From Streptomyces sp. MBT65 (GTDB lineage: Bacteria > Actinomycetota > Actinomycetes > Streptomycetales > Streptomycetaceae), in assembly GCF_016612545.1 (NCBI RefSeq), contig NZ_JAENRY010000010.1, forward strand, positions 1 to 58,446: a DNA stretch of 58,446 nucleotides, in the 5' to 3' direction. This document shows positions 24,177-32,770 of this stretch, piece after piece. Both the position numbers and the translations under genes were made by a program. Position 1 is the stretch's first letter. Each line of letters starts with the position of its first letter. Below the pieces are notes generated by a model that did no database searches, was not told the origin of the DNA, and saw only the letters and a list, made by a program, of their open reading frames with translations.

Positions 24177-24857
24177 ATGAACAGGAGATCACTCTTACGG
24201 GCCGGCGCCGGCCTGCTGGCCGGCGGCGCCGCGCTCACCCTGCCGCCGGCCTCGCTCGCCGAAGCGGCGCCGGCCGTCTCCCCGACCGACGGCTGGACAC
24301 AGACCTCGTTCACGTACAGCTGGCAGAAGCCCTGGGACCTGGACCTCAGCGAGCGGCACAGCTACAGCGACGGCGTCCACAGCATGTGGGTGTACGCCAC
24401 CGACGAGCCGTTCGAGGAGGGCAGTTCCACCGACCCGCGCACGGAGATGCGCTGGAAGATCGACTACACCACGGGCAATCACCTGTGGGACGCCGACGTC
24501 CGGCTCCCGTCCGGCACGGACGGCGCCTCCTTCGTCCAGATCCTGCGCAGCGTCCACCCCTCGGACACCCCTGCCACCGACATCATGCTCAACGTCTACG
24601 ACACGGGCGGGGGCACCGTACGTCGCTACGACGGCACGGTGCTGAAGACAGGCGCCTACGACACCTGGTTCAACGTGAAGATCGCCCACCAGGCGAGCAG
24701 CGGGACCGGAACGATCAAGGTCTACTTCGACGACTCTCTCGTCCTGACCGTCGCCGATCGGGGTCCCGCCACCCGCTACTTCAAGAACGGCGTGTACGAC
24801 CACGGTTCCGGCCGTGCGGAGGCACGCTTCCGCAACCTCCGCTACTGGACGAAGTGA
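24177..24857 (+). CDS. Secreted concanavalin-like jelly-roll protein (polysaccharide-lyase-like)
   Basis: 226 aa from ATG 24177 with GAAAGGA upstream. The Tat signal is NRRSLLRAGAGLLAGGAALT. The mature part is all-beta: WTQTSFTYSWQKPW, DPRTEMRWKIDYTTG, VQILRSVHPSDTPATDIMLN, WFNVKIAHQASSGTGTIKVY and YFKNGVYDHGSGRAEARFRN. The RTEMR and YFK.GVY motifs are those of jelly-roll lyases such as PL7/PL20-like proteins, but I cannot assign a family or a polymer. It is convergent with the alpha-galactosidase gene, 24 bases away. Confidence 0.65.
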   Translation: MNRRSLLRAGAGLLAGGAALTLPPASLAEAAPAVSPTDGWTQTSFTYSWQKPWDLDLSERHSYSDGVHSMWVYATDEPFEEGSSTDPRTEMRWKIDYTTGNHLWDADVRLPSGTDGASFVQILRSVHPSDTPATDIMLNVYDTGGGTVRRYDGTVLKTGAYDTWFNVKIAHQASSGTGTIKVYFDDSLVLTVADRGPATRYFKNGVYDHGSGRAEARFRNLRYWTK

Positions 24858-24881
24858 CCGCCCGGCCGGGACCGCGGGCCG

Positions 24882-27185
24882 TCAACCGCTGGTCGTGAAG
24901 TCGGTGAACTCGTCTTCGCTCGGGTAACCCGGGTTGGCGGCGGTGCCGAAGAGGCCGACGTCCTGGGCAGGGGCGGCGGAGGGAACGTCCGCGGTGCTCA
25001 GTCGGGTCCAGTCGGTGCCGTCGGTGGAGTAGTAGCCGGTGAACGTGGTGCCGGAGCGGACCAGCCGGACCCAACTGGGCAGCACGGGCTTGCCGACGCC
25101 GGAGCCGTTGGGTGCGGTGCCGGCGTCGAGCCGTCCGTCGCCATCGGCGTCCCACTGCATGAAGTAGCCCTTCTTCGCGCTCACACCCACGGTCACGAAG
25201 CCGGGCGAACCGCTCGCGCCGGTGATGTCGTTGCGCACCATGATTCCGGTCTTGGCCCCGGAGTTCTGGTACCGCTGCCAGGTGACACGAACCGTCGTGA
25301 CGGAGCCGTCGTGTTCCGCGCCGGCGGCGTAGAGCGCGCCGTATTCGTTCTTCGGTCCGTAGACGCCGGCGCCGGCCGCGCGAATGCCGAGGGCGGAGCC
25401 GACCTGTGAGAAGTCCGCGGGCTCCGGGGAGGAGGAGAAGGTGTGGAGCGGGGCGCGAACGGGCTCGTCGAGCAGAACGGACGTGTGCCCGCGGGCCGAG
25501 CCGGTGGCCCGTGCCCCGCGGCCGGCGTTCCAGTGGAAGCGGGCGTAGCCGTCGAGCCGGACCGTCGGGAAGAGCTGGGTGATGGACGCCGGTGGCGTGA
25601 CCCGGTAGGCGGCGCGCACCGTCGCGCCGGGCGCGACGGCGGCGAAGGAGGTGGGTGAGACGGGGGTGGCCGTCCAGCCCTTCGGGACGGGCAGGGCCAC
25701 GTGGACACCGGTCGCGACGACGGTGCCCCAGTTGGTGAAGTCCGCGTTGACGGTTGCCTGTTGACCGGTCCCCAGGGTGTCGGGGGCGGTCACGGTGAGG
25801 CCGGTCTGCGGTCGCCCCGACGTCTTGCCCGCGGCCCAAGGACGTATCCGGAACAGCGCCGCGCCGTGCACGGGGACCGAGGCGGCGACGGTGGCACCGG
25901 AGGACCGGGTGACCTCGTGCGTCCACAGGTTGTCGAGACGGTACGAGGAGGACGCGGGCAGGCCGGCCGTCGCCGCGGCCACGGAGACGGTCTGTGCGAC
26001 GGACCCGGTGTTGAACAGCCCCAGGATCACATCACCGTTCGGCTCCGTCTTCGCGAAGACCTGGGCGGTCGCGCTCCTGCTCACCCGGGAGGCATTGACG
26101 CTGTCCTGGTCCACGGCGATCACGTCGCGATTCGCCAGCAGCCTCAGATCGGCGGCGTCGAGCCTGGTCAGGTCCGTACCGAGGAGCAAGGGGGAGGACG
26201 CCAGCGACCACAGGCTCAGCTGGCTCTGCCGCTCGTCGGGGGTCAACCCGCCGTCGCTCCCGTTGCCGACCTCGATCGAGTCGTAGTCGTTGAACGCGCC
26301 GGAACCGCCGAACGGTTGCCAGGCCGCGACCTGGTCGAACCGGGCCGACGTCCGCTGCCAACTGGTCAACGGGGTACTGGATCCGTTGACGCCGCAATAG
26401 CACTCGATGTCGCCGCCGGTGCGCCAGCCGTTGCTCGTGGCCTGCCAGGTGGCGGCGTCGGCGATACTCAGCGAGTTGGAGAGCTCAAGGTGCATCGGAC
26501 GGCCGGTGGCGAGGATCGCCTGGTGCCACGCCCGCATCTCGGGACGGTTGTCCGCGGGGACAAGACCGCCGCCGGGGCCGACGAAGTCCATCTTGATGTA
26601 GTCGACGCCCCAGGAGGCGAACAGGTCGGCGTAGCCCCGCACGTACTCCTCCGCGCCGGGCTTGCCGAAGTCGATGCGGTAGGAGTCGTCGTGGGTGTTG
26701 CCGGGCTGTGTCGGGTCCGCGATGTCCTGCATGTGGTACGCGGTGCCCTGGACCGGCAGGTTCTTCTGGTACGCCTCGATCGGGATGCCCGGCGTGAGAT
26801 AGATGCCGAACTTGAGCCCCAGGCGGTGCAGATACGCGGCGAGGGCGGGGATTCCCTCGGGAAAACGAGTGGTGTCCCAGGCGTTTCGCCCGTAGCCGTC
26901 CAGGTGGTCGGACCAGCCGGCGTCGATGTTGATGTAGCGGTAGCCGTAGCGCCACAGCTTGTCGCGCATGACCCGCGCCTGAGCCTTGATCCCGTCCTGG
27001 GTCAGGCCACTGCCTTCGCGCAGCGCGCTCCAACTGCTCCAGCCCATGGGCGGTGCGGACGAGACGGGCGCGGTGACGCCCGTCGGGGCCACGGGTGCGG
27101 GCGCGGCCACCGCGGGCGACACTCCCGCCGCGAGCCCGAGAAGAAGTAATAGAGACAGCAGACATCTGATCAATCTGGCATGCAT
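24882..27185 (-). CDS. Secreted GH27 alpha-galactosidase with accessory C-terminal domains
   Basis: 767 aa from ATG 27185, which has GAGGAG seven bases upstream; a TTG at 27215 is less likely. The signal peptide is LLSLLLLLGLAAGVSPAVAA. The GH27 barrel has PPMGWSSWSAL, YRYINIDAGW, nucleophile Asp in YIKMDFVG, and general acid Asp in WRTGGDIE. A beta C-domain (VFAKTEPNGDVILGLFNTG), an NPCBM-associated NEW3 domain (about 485-560) and a final jelly-roll with GYYSTDGTDWTRLS follow. It releases alpha-linked galactose or L-arabinopyranose outside the cell. Promoter and operator are at 27248-27293. Confidence 0.88.
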   Translation of the reverse strand: MHARLIRCLLSLLLLLGLAAGVSPAVAAPAPVAPTGVTAPVSSAPPMGWSSWSALREGSGLTQDGIKAQARVMRDKLWRYGYRYINIDAGWSDHLDGYGRNAWDTTRFPEGIPALAAYLHRLGLKFGIYLTPGIPIEAYQKNLPVQGTAYHMQDIADPTQPGNTHDDSYRIDFGKPGAEEYVRGYADLFASWGVDYIKMDFVGPGGGLVPADNRPEMRAWHQAILATGRPMHLELSNSLSIADAATWQATSNGWRTGGDIECYCGVNGSSTPLTSWQRTSARFDQVAAWQPFGGSGAFNDYDSIEVGNGSDGGLTPDERQSQLSLWSLASSPLLLGTDLTRLDAADLRLLANRDVIAVDQDSVNASRVSRSATAQVFAKTEPNGDVILGLFNTGSVAQTVSVAAATAGLPASSSYRLDNLWTHEVTRSSGATVAASVPVHGAALFRIRPWAAGKTSGRPQTGLTVTAPDTLGTGQQATVNADFTNWGTVVATGVHVALPVPKGWTATPVSPTSFAAVAPGATVRAAYRVTPPASITQLFPTVRLDGYARFHWNAGRGARATGSARGHTSVLLDEPVRAPLHTFSSSPEPADFSQVGSALGIRAAGAGVYGPKNEYGALYAAGAEHDGSVTTVRVTWQRYQNSGAKTGIMVRNDITGASGSPGFVTVGVSAKKGYFMQWDADGDGRLDAGTAPNGSGVGKPVLPSWVRLVRSGTTFTGYYSTDGTDWTRLSTADVPSAAPAQDVGLFGTAANPGYPSEDEFTDFTTSG

Positions 27186-27247
27186 CGAGCGACTCCTCAG
27201 ATTGGCCAACGGCAACTTGCCTTGTCCTTACCGGTAGAACCGCACAT

Positions 27248-27293
27248 GTTCTATGCGCGATCCACTGCCACGTCAACACATTCATCCGATGAA
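27248..27293 (-). promoter_or_regulatory. Promoter and operator of the alpha-galactosidase gene
   Basis: On the minus strand, TTGACG (complement of 27271-27276) and TAGAAC (complement of 27248-27253) are 17 bases apart. Immediately upstream is the palindrome TTCATC-C-GATGAA (27281-27293). It shares its CATCCGATG core with the sites at 23801 and 23947, which supports common control of the three secreted enzymes. Confidence 0.6.
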
Positions 27294-27653
27294 TCACTAA
27301 GCGGAGTCCCGCAGACCCACTTCGCACACCACGCGGCTCCGGTCGCCTCCCCCACGCCGACCCGGCACCGACATCTCCGATGCGCGCCGCGTACGAACCC
27401 GTCCCGGAGCGGATCACCCTCCGGAAATCCGTGCCCCTCCGCCTCCGCTCAGCAGCTGCCGGACTGCCCCCACTCCCGGCGAGCGCCCACCCCCGCACAC
27501 CGCCGACAGCCCGCCGAATCGATACACCCACCACCGCACTTCACCCCGTCGGCCACAGGAACCGTCCGATCGAACAGCTGCCAATCTCGATCAGTTATGA
27601 CCGTTTCCGATGAGAGGGTTTGGCCCCTCGCCGGGGCCGTGCAGGATGGGACC
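27294..27653. other. Intergenic region ahead of the large ATPase gene
   Basis: No gene is supported here. The frame of the ATPase is open throughout but lacks a ribosome binding site before the GTG at 27654 (AGGATGGG upstream). ATG 27597 is the only reasonable alternative start. Confidence 0.3.
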
Positions 27654-29696
27654 GTGTCAGGCAACCTCCCAGTCATGACGACCAGCTTTGTCGGCCGCGA
27701 AAGCGAACTCGACACAGTCAGAACGGCGTTGGCCCAGCGGCGCTGCGTCACGCTCACCGGTGGTGGCGGTGTCGGCAAGAGCCGGCTGGCGCTGCGCGTC
27801 GCGGAGCAGCTCCGGGACCGGTACGCCGACGGGGTCTGGTGGGTGGACCTGTCCAACCTCTACGACGACCGGTTGTTCACCGCCACGGTCTGCGACGCGG
27901 TCGACCTGCTGGACCACAATCCGCGCGCCCCGGTCGAGGCGCTGTGCGAGTGGCTGACCGGTCGCCAGGTGCTGCTCGTCTTCGACTGCTGCGAGCGCGT
28001 GCTGGCCTCCTGCCTGCTCCTGGTGAGTGAACTCCTCGCCGCCGCGCCTCAGTTGACCGTTCTCGCCACCAGCAGGCAGGCCATCGGGGTCCGGGGCGAG
28101 CACCGTATCGAGGTGTCCCCGCTCTCCATGGACGACGAGGGCGGCAGCGGAGACGCCGTACGCCTGTTCCGCGAGCGCTGTGCCACGGCCGCCCCCGCGG
28201 TGTCCCTCGACTCCCCCGACTCGGCCGAGGCCGCCCTCGCCATCTGCCGCCGTCTGGAGGGGATCCCGCTCGCCGTCGAACTCGCCTGCGCGCGCCTGCG
28301 GGAGAGCAGCCTCACGGAGATCGCCGAGCGGCTCGGCTCGCGGCTCGACACGCTCGTGGACGAGACCGTGTGGCCGAGGCGGCACCGAGCCCTTCGTACG
28401 GCGATCGGCTGGAGCCATGAACTGTGCTCCCCGCTCGAGCGGTTGCTGTGGGCCAGGCTCTCCGTCTTCCGCGGCCCCCTGGAGACGGCCGACGCGCAGT
28501 CCGTCTGCGCGGGCGGCCCGCTCGACGCCGACGACATCCCCCGACTTCTGGAGCGGCTGGTCGACCAGTCGGTCCTCCAACAGGTGGGCACTCGCTTCCG
28601 GATGCTCGACACGCTCTGCGAGTACGGCGCCATGTGGCTCACGGAACTCGGTGAGAGGGACACCCTGGCCCGGCTCCATGCGGCGCACTTCGCCGACATG
28701 CTGGCCGACGCCGAGGCCGGCTGGCTCAGTGAGCGGCAGGTCGCCTGGTACGCGCGGATCGCGGCGACCCACGCCGACGTACGCGCCGCGCTCGACCACC
28801 TCATCGAGACGGATCCCGACGCCGCCGTCGAAATGGCCGGTCGTACGGGCCTGTTCTGGCCCTGTTGCGGGCACCTGCACGAATCCCGCGACTATCTCGA
28901 ACGCGTCCTCGCCCTCGACACCCCCGCGGGTCCGTCCCGCACCCGCGCGCTCTGGGCCCTCGGGATCACGCTCACCCTCCAGGGCGACCACGGCACCGCC
29001 CTGCGTATCGGGGAGGAGTGCACGGAGGCGGCGCGCGAGGACGGCACACCGCAGTCCGAGCTGTTCGCCGCCCACACCCTCGGCCTCACCCACCTGATGG
29101 CCGGCCGTCCCCAGGACGCGTTCGACGTGAGCGACCACGCCCTGATCACCCACGGCACGTCACCGCCGTCGGGCGCGCCCCAGCTCTGCTGCATGGTGAT
29201 CAGGGCCTTCGCCCACTCCGCGCTGGGCCGCCTGGCCGAGGCCTACGAGGCGGCCATCGCCCTGCGCCGGCTCAGTGTCCGCTACGGCGAGCACTGGGCG
29301 CGGTCGTACGCGTTCCACCAACTCGCCTTCATAGACCTCCTCCAGGGCCGCGCGCACGACGCCGAGCTCCATGCCCGGGCCATGCTCACCAGCAAGCACA
29401 ACCTCAACGACAACCTCGGGATCGCGCTCGCCCTCGACCTCCTCACCGGGGCGAACGCGGTCCAGGGCAACGGCATCGCGGCCGCGCGCACCTCCGGCAC
29501 CGGAAACACCTTCTGGCGCATGCTCGGCCACCCGAACCACGGCACACCCGAACTCTCCGAGGTCCGCGACCAATGGGAGCTGCAGGCCCGCAAGTCGGTC
29601 GGCGACGACGCCTACGACAAGGCCTTCCATCACGCCCTGAACGACGACGCCGAGCAGGGCCTCGCCCTGGTGATGCAGGGGCCGCTTCCCTCCTGA
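27654..29696 (+). CDS. NB-ARC/TPR STAND ATPase lacking a DNA-binding domain
   Basis: 680 aa from GTG 27654. The start NLPVMTTSFVGRESELDTVR is the usual beginning of LuxR- or SARP-linked NB-ARC modules. P-loop TGGGGVGKSRLALRV, Walker B LLVFDCCERVL, sensor ATSRQAIGV, GIPLAVELACARL and RALRTAIGWSHELC follow. The C-terminal 300 residues are TPR-like helices. The chain ends AFHHALNDDAEQGLALVMQG, exactly where relatives continue into a LuxR helix-turn-helix; none is present. It is probably a signal-transducing partner rather than a regulator acting alone. The 3' end overlaps the next gene. Confidence 0.8.
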   Translation: MSGNLPVMTTSFVGRESELDTVRTALAQRRCVTLTGGGGVGKSRLALRVAEQLRDRYADGVWWVDLSNLYDDRLFTATVCDAVDLLDHNPRAPVEALCEWLTGRQVLLVFDCCERVLASCLLLVSELLAAAPQLTVLATSRQAIGVRGEHRIEVSPLSMDDEGGSGDAVRLFRERCATAAPAVSLDSPDSAEAALAICRRLEGIPLAVELACARLRESSLTEIAERLGSRLDTLVDETVWPRRHRALRTAIGWSHELCSPLERLLWARLSVFRGPLETADAQSVCAGGPLDADDIPRLLERLVDQSVLQQVGTRFRMLDTLCEYGAMWLTELGERDTLARLHAAHFADMLADAEAGWLSERQVAWYARIAATHADVRAALDHLIETDPDAAVEMAGRTGLFWPCCGHLHESRDYLERVLALDTPAGPSRTRALWALGITLTLQGDHGTALRIGEECTEAAREDGTPQSELFAAHTLGLTHLMAGRPQDAFDVSDHALITHGTSPPSGAPQLCCMVIRAFAHSALGRLAEAYEAAIALRRLSVRYGEHWARSYAFHQLAFIDLLQGRAHDAELHARAMLTSKHNLNDNLGIALALDLLTGANAVQGNGIAAARTSGTGNTFWRMLGHPNHGTPELSEVRDQWELQARKSVGDDAYDKAFHHALNDDAEQGLALVMQGPLPS

Positions 29697-30832
29697 TCGG
29701 CCGGGCGCAGCCGCCAGAGGGACGTGGTCTCGGCGCCGCGTGCCGTGTGGAGGGGGTCGGTGACGTCCTGGGAGCGTGGGTGCCGGGGCTTGGTGTCGAC
29801 CTTGTCCACCACGCGGAGGTGTGCTGCCCGGATGGCGTCGAGCAGGTGCTGACGTGTCCGGAGGCCGAGGTGCTCCGCCAGGTCGGACAGGATGAGCCAG
29901 CCCTCGCCGCCCGGCCGGAGGTGGGCCGACAGTCCGGCGAGGAAGCCGTGGAGCATGGTGCCGTCCGGGTCGTAGACGCCTTGCTCGACGGGGCCGGTCG
30001 GACGGGCGGGTAGCCAGGGCGGATTGCACACGACGAGGTCGGCGAGACCTTCGGGGAACAGGCCTGGACCCGACACCTCGATACGGTCGGTCAGTCCGAG
30101 CCGGTGGGCGTTCTCCCTCGCGCAGGCCAGGGCACGTGGGCTGATGTCGGTGGCCACGACGCGGTCGACTCCGCGGCGGACCAGGACCGCGGCGAGGACA
30201 CCGGTTCCCGTGCCGAGATCGAACGCGGTACTGGTGGCGGGACGGTGGAGCACCGCCGCCCGCAGGGGCGCACGGGCGACCAGGTCGACGTACTCACCTC
30301 TGACCGGCGCGAACACGCCGTAGTGGGGATGGACATGGGCGCCGAGCGCCGGCACGTCGACCCCTTTCACGCGCCACTGGTGAGCGCCGATCACTCCCAG
30401 CAGTTCCCGGAGAGACACCGCCATGGGTCCCGTGGGTGGGCCGTAGGCCTCCAGACACGCCTGGCGTATATCGGGCGCCCGGCGCAACGCCAGGGTGTGG
30501 TCGTCGTCCAGCGGCACCAGAAGCTTCCCGAGCACCAGGGCACGGTGGCCGCTCCTGCGTCGGTGCAGGTGGAAGGACTCGCTCGGGGAAGTGGCGGACC
30601 CGGGCGTTCTACGGTCGATACGGCGGCCCATCGCCAGCAGCAGTTGGCGGGCGTTGTGGAAGTCGCCCTGCCAGATCAGAGCAGTTCCCTCACACGCCTG
30701 GCGATAGGCGTCGTCGGCCTTCGTCCGGTCGTCGGCGACGACGGTCCGCCGCGGAAAGGAGGTGTCGTTCTCGGAATGCCAGCGGGCGGACTGCCGGGTG
30801 TCGCCCGTGGTCCAGTGGATGGTGGACACCAC
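29630..30832 (-). CDS. Class I SAM-dependent methyltransferase (HemK/N5-Gln or RlmG-like)
   Basis: 400 aa from GTG 30832 with CGAGGAG nearby. The N-terminal ~120 residues (DDAYRQACEGTALIWQGDFH and a basic stretch) are not a domain I recognise. The methyltransferase core has FDLGTGTGVLAAVL (SAM loop), VVATDISPRALACARENA and the NPPW catalytic motif in VVCNPPWLPARP. NPPW points to methylation of a planar nitrogen in protein, RNA or a small molecule. Its last 22 codons overlap the convergent ATPase gene by 67 bases, so the C-terminal tail may be an extension. Confidence 0.8.
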   Translation of the reverse strand: MVSTIHWTTGDTRQSARWHSENDTSFPRRTVVADDRTKADDAYRQACEGTALIWQGDFHNARQLLLAMGRRIDRRTPGSATSPSESFHLHRRRSGHRALVLGKLLVPLDDDHTLALRRAPDIRQACLEAYGPPTGPMAVSLRELLGVIGAHQWRVKGVDVPALGAHVHPHYGVFAPVRGEYVDLVARAPLRAAVLHRPATSTAFDLGTGTGVLAAVLVRRGVDRVVATDISPRALACARENAHRLGLTDRIEVSGPGLFPEGLADLVVCNPPWLPARPTGPVEQGVYDPDGTMLHGFLAGLSAHLRPGGEGWLILSDLAEHLGLRTRQHLLDAIRAAHLRVVDKVDTKPRHPRSQDVTDPLHTARGAETTSLWRLRPADQEGSGPCITRARPCSASSFRA

Positions 30833-30844
30833 GTACTCCTCGTT

Positions 30845-30878
30845 GTCGAAAGTGCAGGGGCCCGAAGAGCACTTCGAC
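30845..30878. other. Hairpin in the methyltransferase leader
   Basis: GTCGAAAGTGC (30845-30855) can pair with GCACTTCGAC (30869-30878) with one bulged A around a 13-base loop. It lies only 12 bases upstream of the GTG start, next to the ribosome binding site, so it could modulate translation. Confidence 0.35.
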
Positions 30879-31122
30879 GGGGAGCGGGCTGAACCGACGC
30901 CTGTGCATCGGACAGGCTTAGGCGTTGAGGCAGGTGGCCGTTACCGCTCTGGCGTCGAAGCGCGAGAGCGGACGTCCCAGACGACCATGCCGAGCATCAG
31001 GGCCGGCCCTTTCGGAGGAGTGCAAGCAGAATCGCACAGATACCGCCCGGCAAGGAAACCGAAGGCGACCGGCTCGGCCGACGAAGCGTCATGCTCGGCC
31101 GGGGCGCTGGAAGACTGGTGAC

Positions 31123-31977
31123 ATGTTCACCGAGGAACTCGTCGCCGTGTCACGGCAACCGCGTGTCGAACTGTTCGTCGCCCGGACGACAGGGCCTTCG
31201 CACCGCACGGTGCTGGTGATCCACGGCGGTCCCGACTGGGACCACACCTACCTTCGGGAACCTCTGAGCAAGCTCGCCGGAACACACCGCCTCGTCATGC
31301 CCGATCTGCGGGGATGCGGACGCTCCACCCGCGGTCTGTCCGACGACCAGTACACCCCGGACACAGCCGTCGACGACCTGATCATCCTCATGGACACCAT
31401 CGGGGTGGACCGGGCCGACGTCCTCGGCTTCTCCTACGGCGGACTCCTGGCTCAGCGACTCGCCCTCGCGGCACCCCACCGAGTACGTCGCCTCGTCCTC
31501 GCCTCCACCACGGTCGAGGCCGTCCCCGCCGACGCCTTCGACGACTGGCCGGATGCGCTGGAACGTCGCGCAACGGGAGCCCGCGTCTGGTCGAACCCGC
31601 ACCTGGCCGGACCGGAACTGACCCGCGCGGCAGCCGTCGCGGCCGCACCGGCGAACCTCTGGCGCCACGAGCTGCTCCCCGCCTACCTGCGCCGCTTGGA
31701 GTCCGTCCGCTTCTCGGCCGAGTGGCTGAGGCCCCTGCGCGCCGGCATCCTGCCCCAGGCGGTCCTCGAAGACGCCGTGCCCCGTCTCGCAGCCCTCGCT
31801 ATCCCCATGCTCTTCCTGCACGGCCGGTACGACATGACGTTCCCGGCCCACCTCGTCCAGCGGGCCGCCGGCACGATCCCCTCCGCGGGCGTCAAGATTC
31901 TGGAGTCGGCTGGGCACATGGCCCATGTCGACCAACCGGACGCATGGCTCGCGGCCGTATCCCCATTCCTTGACTGA
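31123..31977 (+). CDS. Alpha/beta hydrolase (proline-iminopeptidase-like)
   Basis: 284 aa from ATG 31123; the frame is open upstream but without support. The oxyanion motif HGGPDWDHTYL is of the prolyl aminopeptidase HGGPG type. The nucleophile elbow is GFSYGG (Ser), the acid Asp probably in LHGRYDMTFP, and the catalytic His in SAGHMAHVDQP. It is a soluble serine hydrolase; the substrate is unknown and esters, lactones or N-terminal peptides are all possible. It stands between a divergent methyltransferase and the convergent LysE operon. Confidence 0.85.
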   Translation: MFTEELVAVSRQPRVELFVARTTGPSHRTVLVIHGGPDWDHTYLREPLSKLAGTHRLVMPDLRGCGRSTRGLSDDQYTPDTAVDDLIILMDTIGVDRADVLGFSYGGLLAQRLALAAPHRVRRLVLASTTVEAVPADAFDDWPDALERRATGARVWSNPHLAGPELTRAAAVAAAPANLWRHELLPAYLRRLESVRFSAEWLRPLRAGILPQAVLEDAVPRLAALAIPMLFLHGRYDMTFPAHLVQRAAGTIPSAGVKILESAGHMAHVDQPDAWLAAVSPFLD

Positions 31978-32125
31978 GCTCGGCACCGCTGGCTCGGCCG
32001 CGCAAATGACCGCGGCCCGCCATCGTCAACTGTGTCGACGGACAGGCGCAGTTGGGGAATGCCGTCCCTGCCCACGCACCGTTCCGACCCGTCTCCCGGC
32101 CCGCTGCGAAGAACAGCCGTCGCCC

Positions 32126-32770
32126 TCAAGCCGCGGCCCCCGGATGCGACTGATCCGTCGCCAGCAGCACCGCGAGTGCAGCGAGAGCGGATCCCGTGAT
32201 GTACCGCTGTACCCGCAGCCAGGCTGGTCGCGCGGCGAGGAACTCCGACAGGGTTCCCGCGGCCATGATGATGACCAGGTTCGCGCACACGCTCACGGCG
32301 ACCTGGATGCCGCCGAAGGCGAAGCCCTGGAGCAGTGGGTTGCCCGCGCGGGTGTTCACGAACTGTGGGATCAGCGAGAGGTACAGCAAGGCGATCTTGG
32401 GGTTGAGGAGGTTGGTGACCAGCCCCATGGTGAAGAGCCGACGGGTGGAGGTGTCGGCCACCGCGCGCGGGGCGAAGACGGACGCGCCGTCCGATCGGAA
32501 GGCCTGGCAGGCCAGCCAGCCCAGATAGGCGGCGCCCACGATCTTGAAGGACGTGTACAGCACGGGGACGGTTCTCAGCACGGCCATCAGGCCGAGGTTC
32601 GTCACCACCACGAAGACCAGGGCGCCGACCGCGACGCCGCCCAGCGACACCACCCCGGCGCGGCGGCCCTGGGCGATGCTCCGCGAGACCATGTACATCA
32701 TGTTCGGCCCCGGAGTGACCACGACCCCGAGGGAGATCGCGGCCACGCTGATCCCGTCGTTCAGGTTCAC
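32126..32770 (-). CDS. LysE/RhtB family amino-acid exporter
   Basis: 214 aa from GTG 32770, overlapping the flavoprotein stop by four bases (GTGA). The family start ISLGVVVTPGPNMMYMVSRS carries the LysE PGPN motif. Six membrane helices are readable, including GALVFVVVTNLGLMAVLRTV, YLGWLACQAF and NLLNPKIALLYLSLIPQF with the conserved NPK. It exports small amino-acid-like molecules. Being last in a three-gene run, it likely removes the product of the flavoprotein and radical-SAM-like enzymes. Confidence 0.9.
   Translation of the reverse strand: MNLNDGISVAAISLGVVVTPGPNMMYMVSRSIAQGRRAGVVSLGGVAVGALVFVVVTNLGLMAVLRTVPVLYTSFKIVGAAYLGWLACQAFRSDGASVFAPRAVADTSTRRLFTMGLVTNLLNPKIALLYLSLIPQFVNTRAGNPLLQGFAFGGIQVAVSVCANLVIIMAAGTLSEFLAARPAWLRVQRYITGSALAALAVLLATDQSHPGAAA

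Noticed and set aside
25701..27149. A 482-aa plus-strand frame opposite the alpha-galactosidase gene
   Set aside because: Antisense shadow of a clear GH27 gene.
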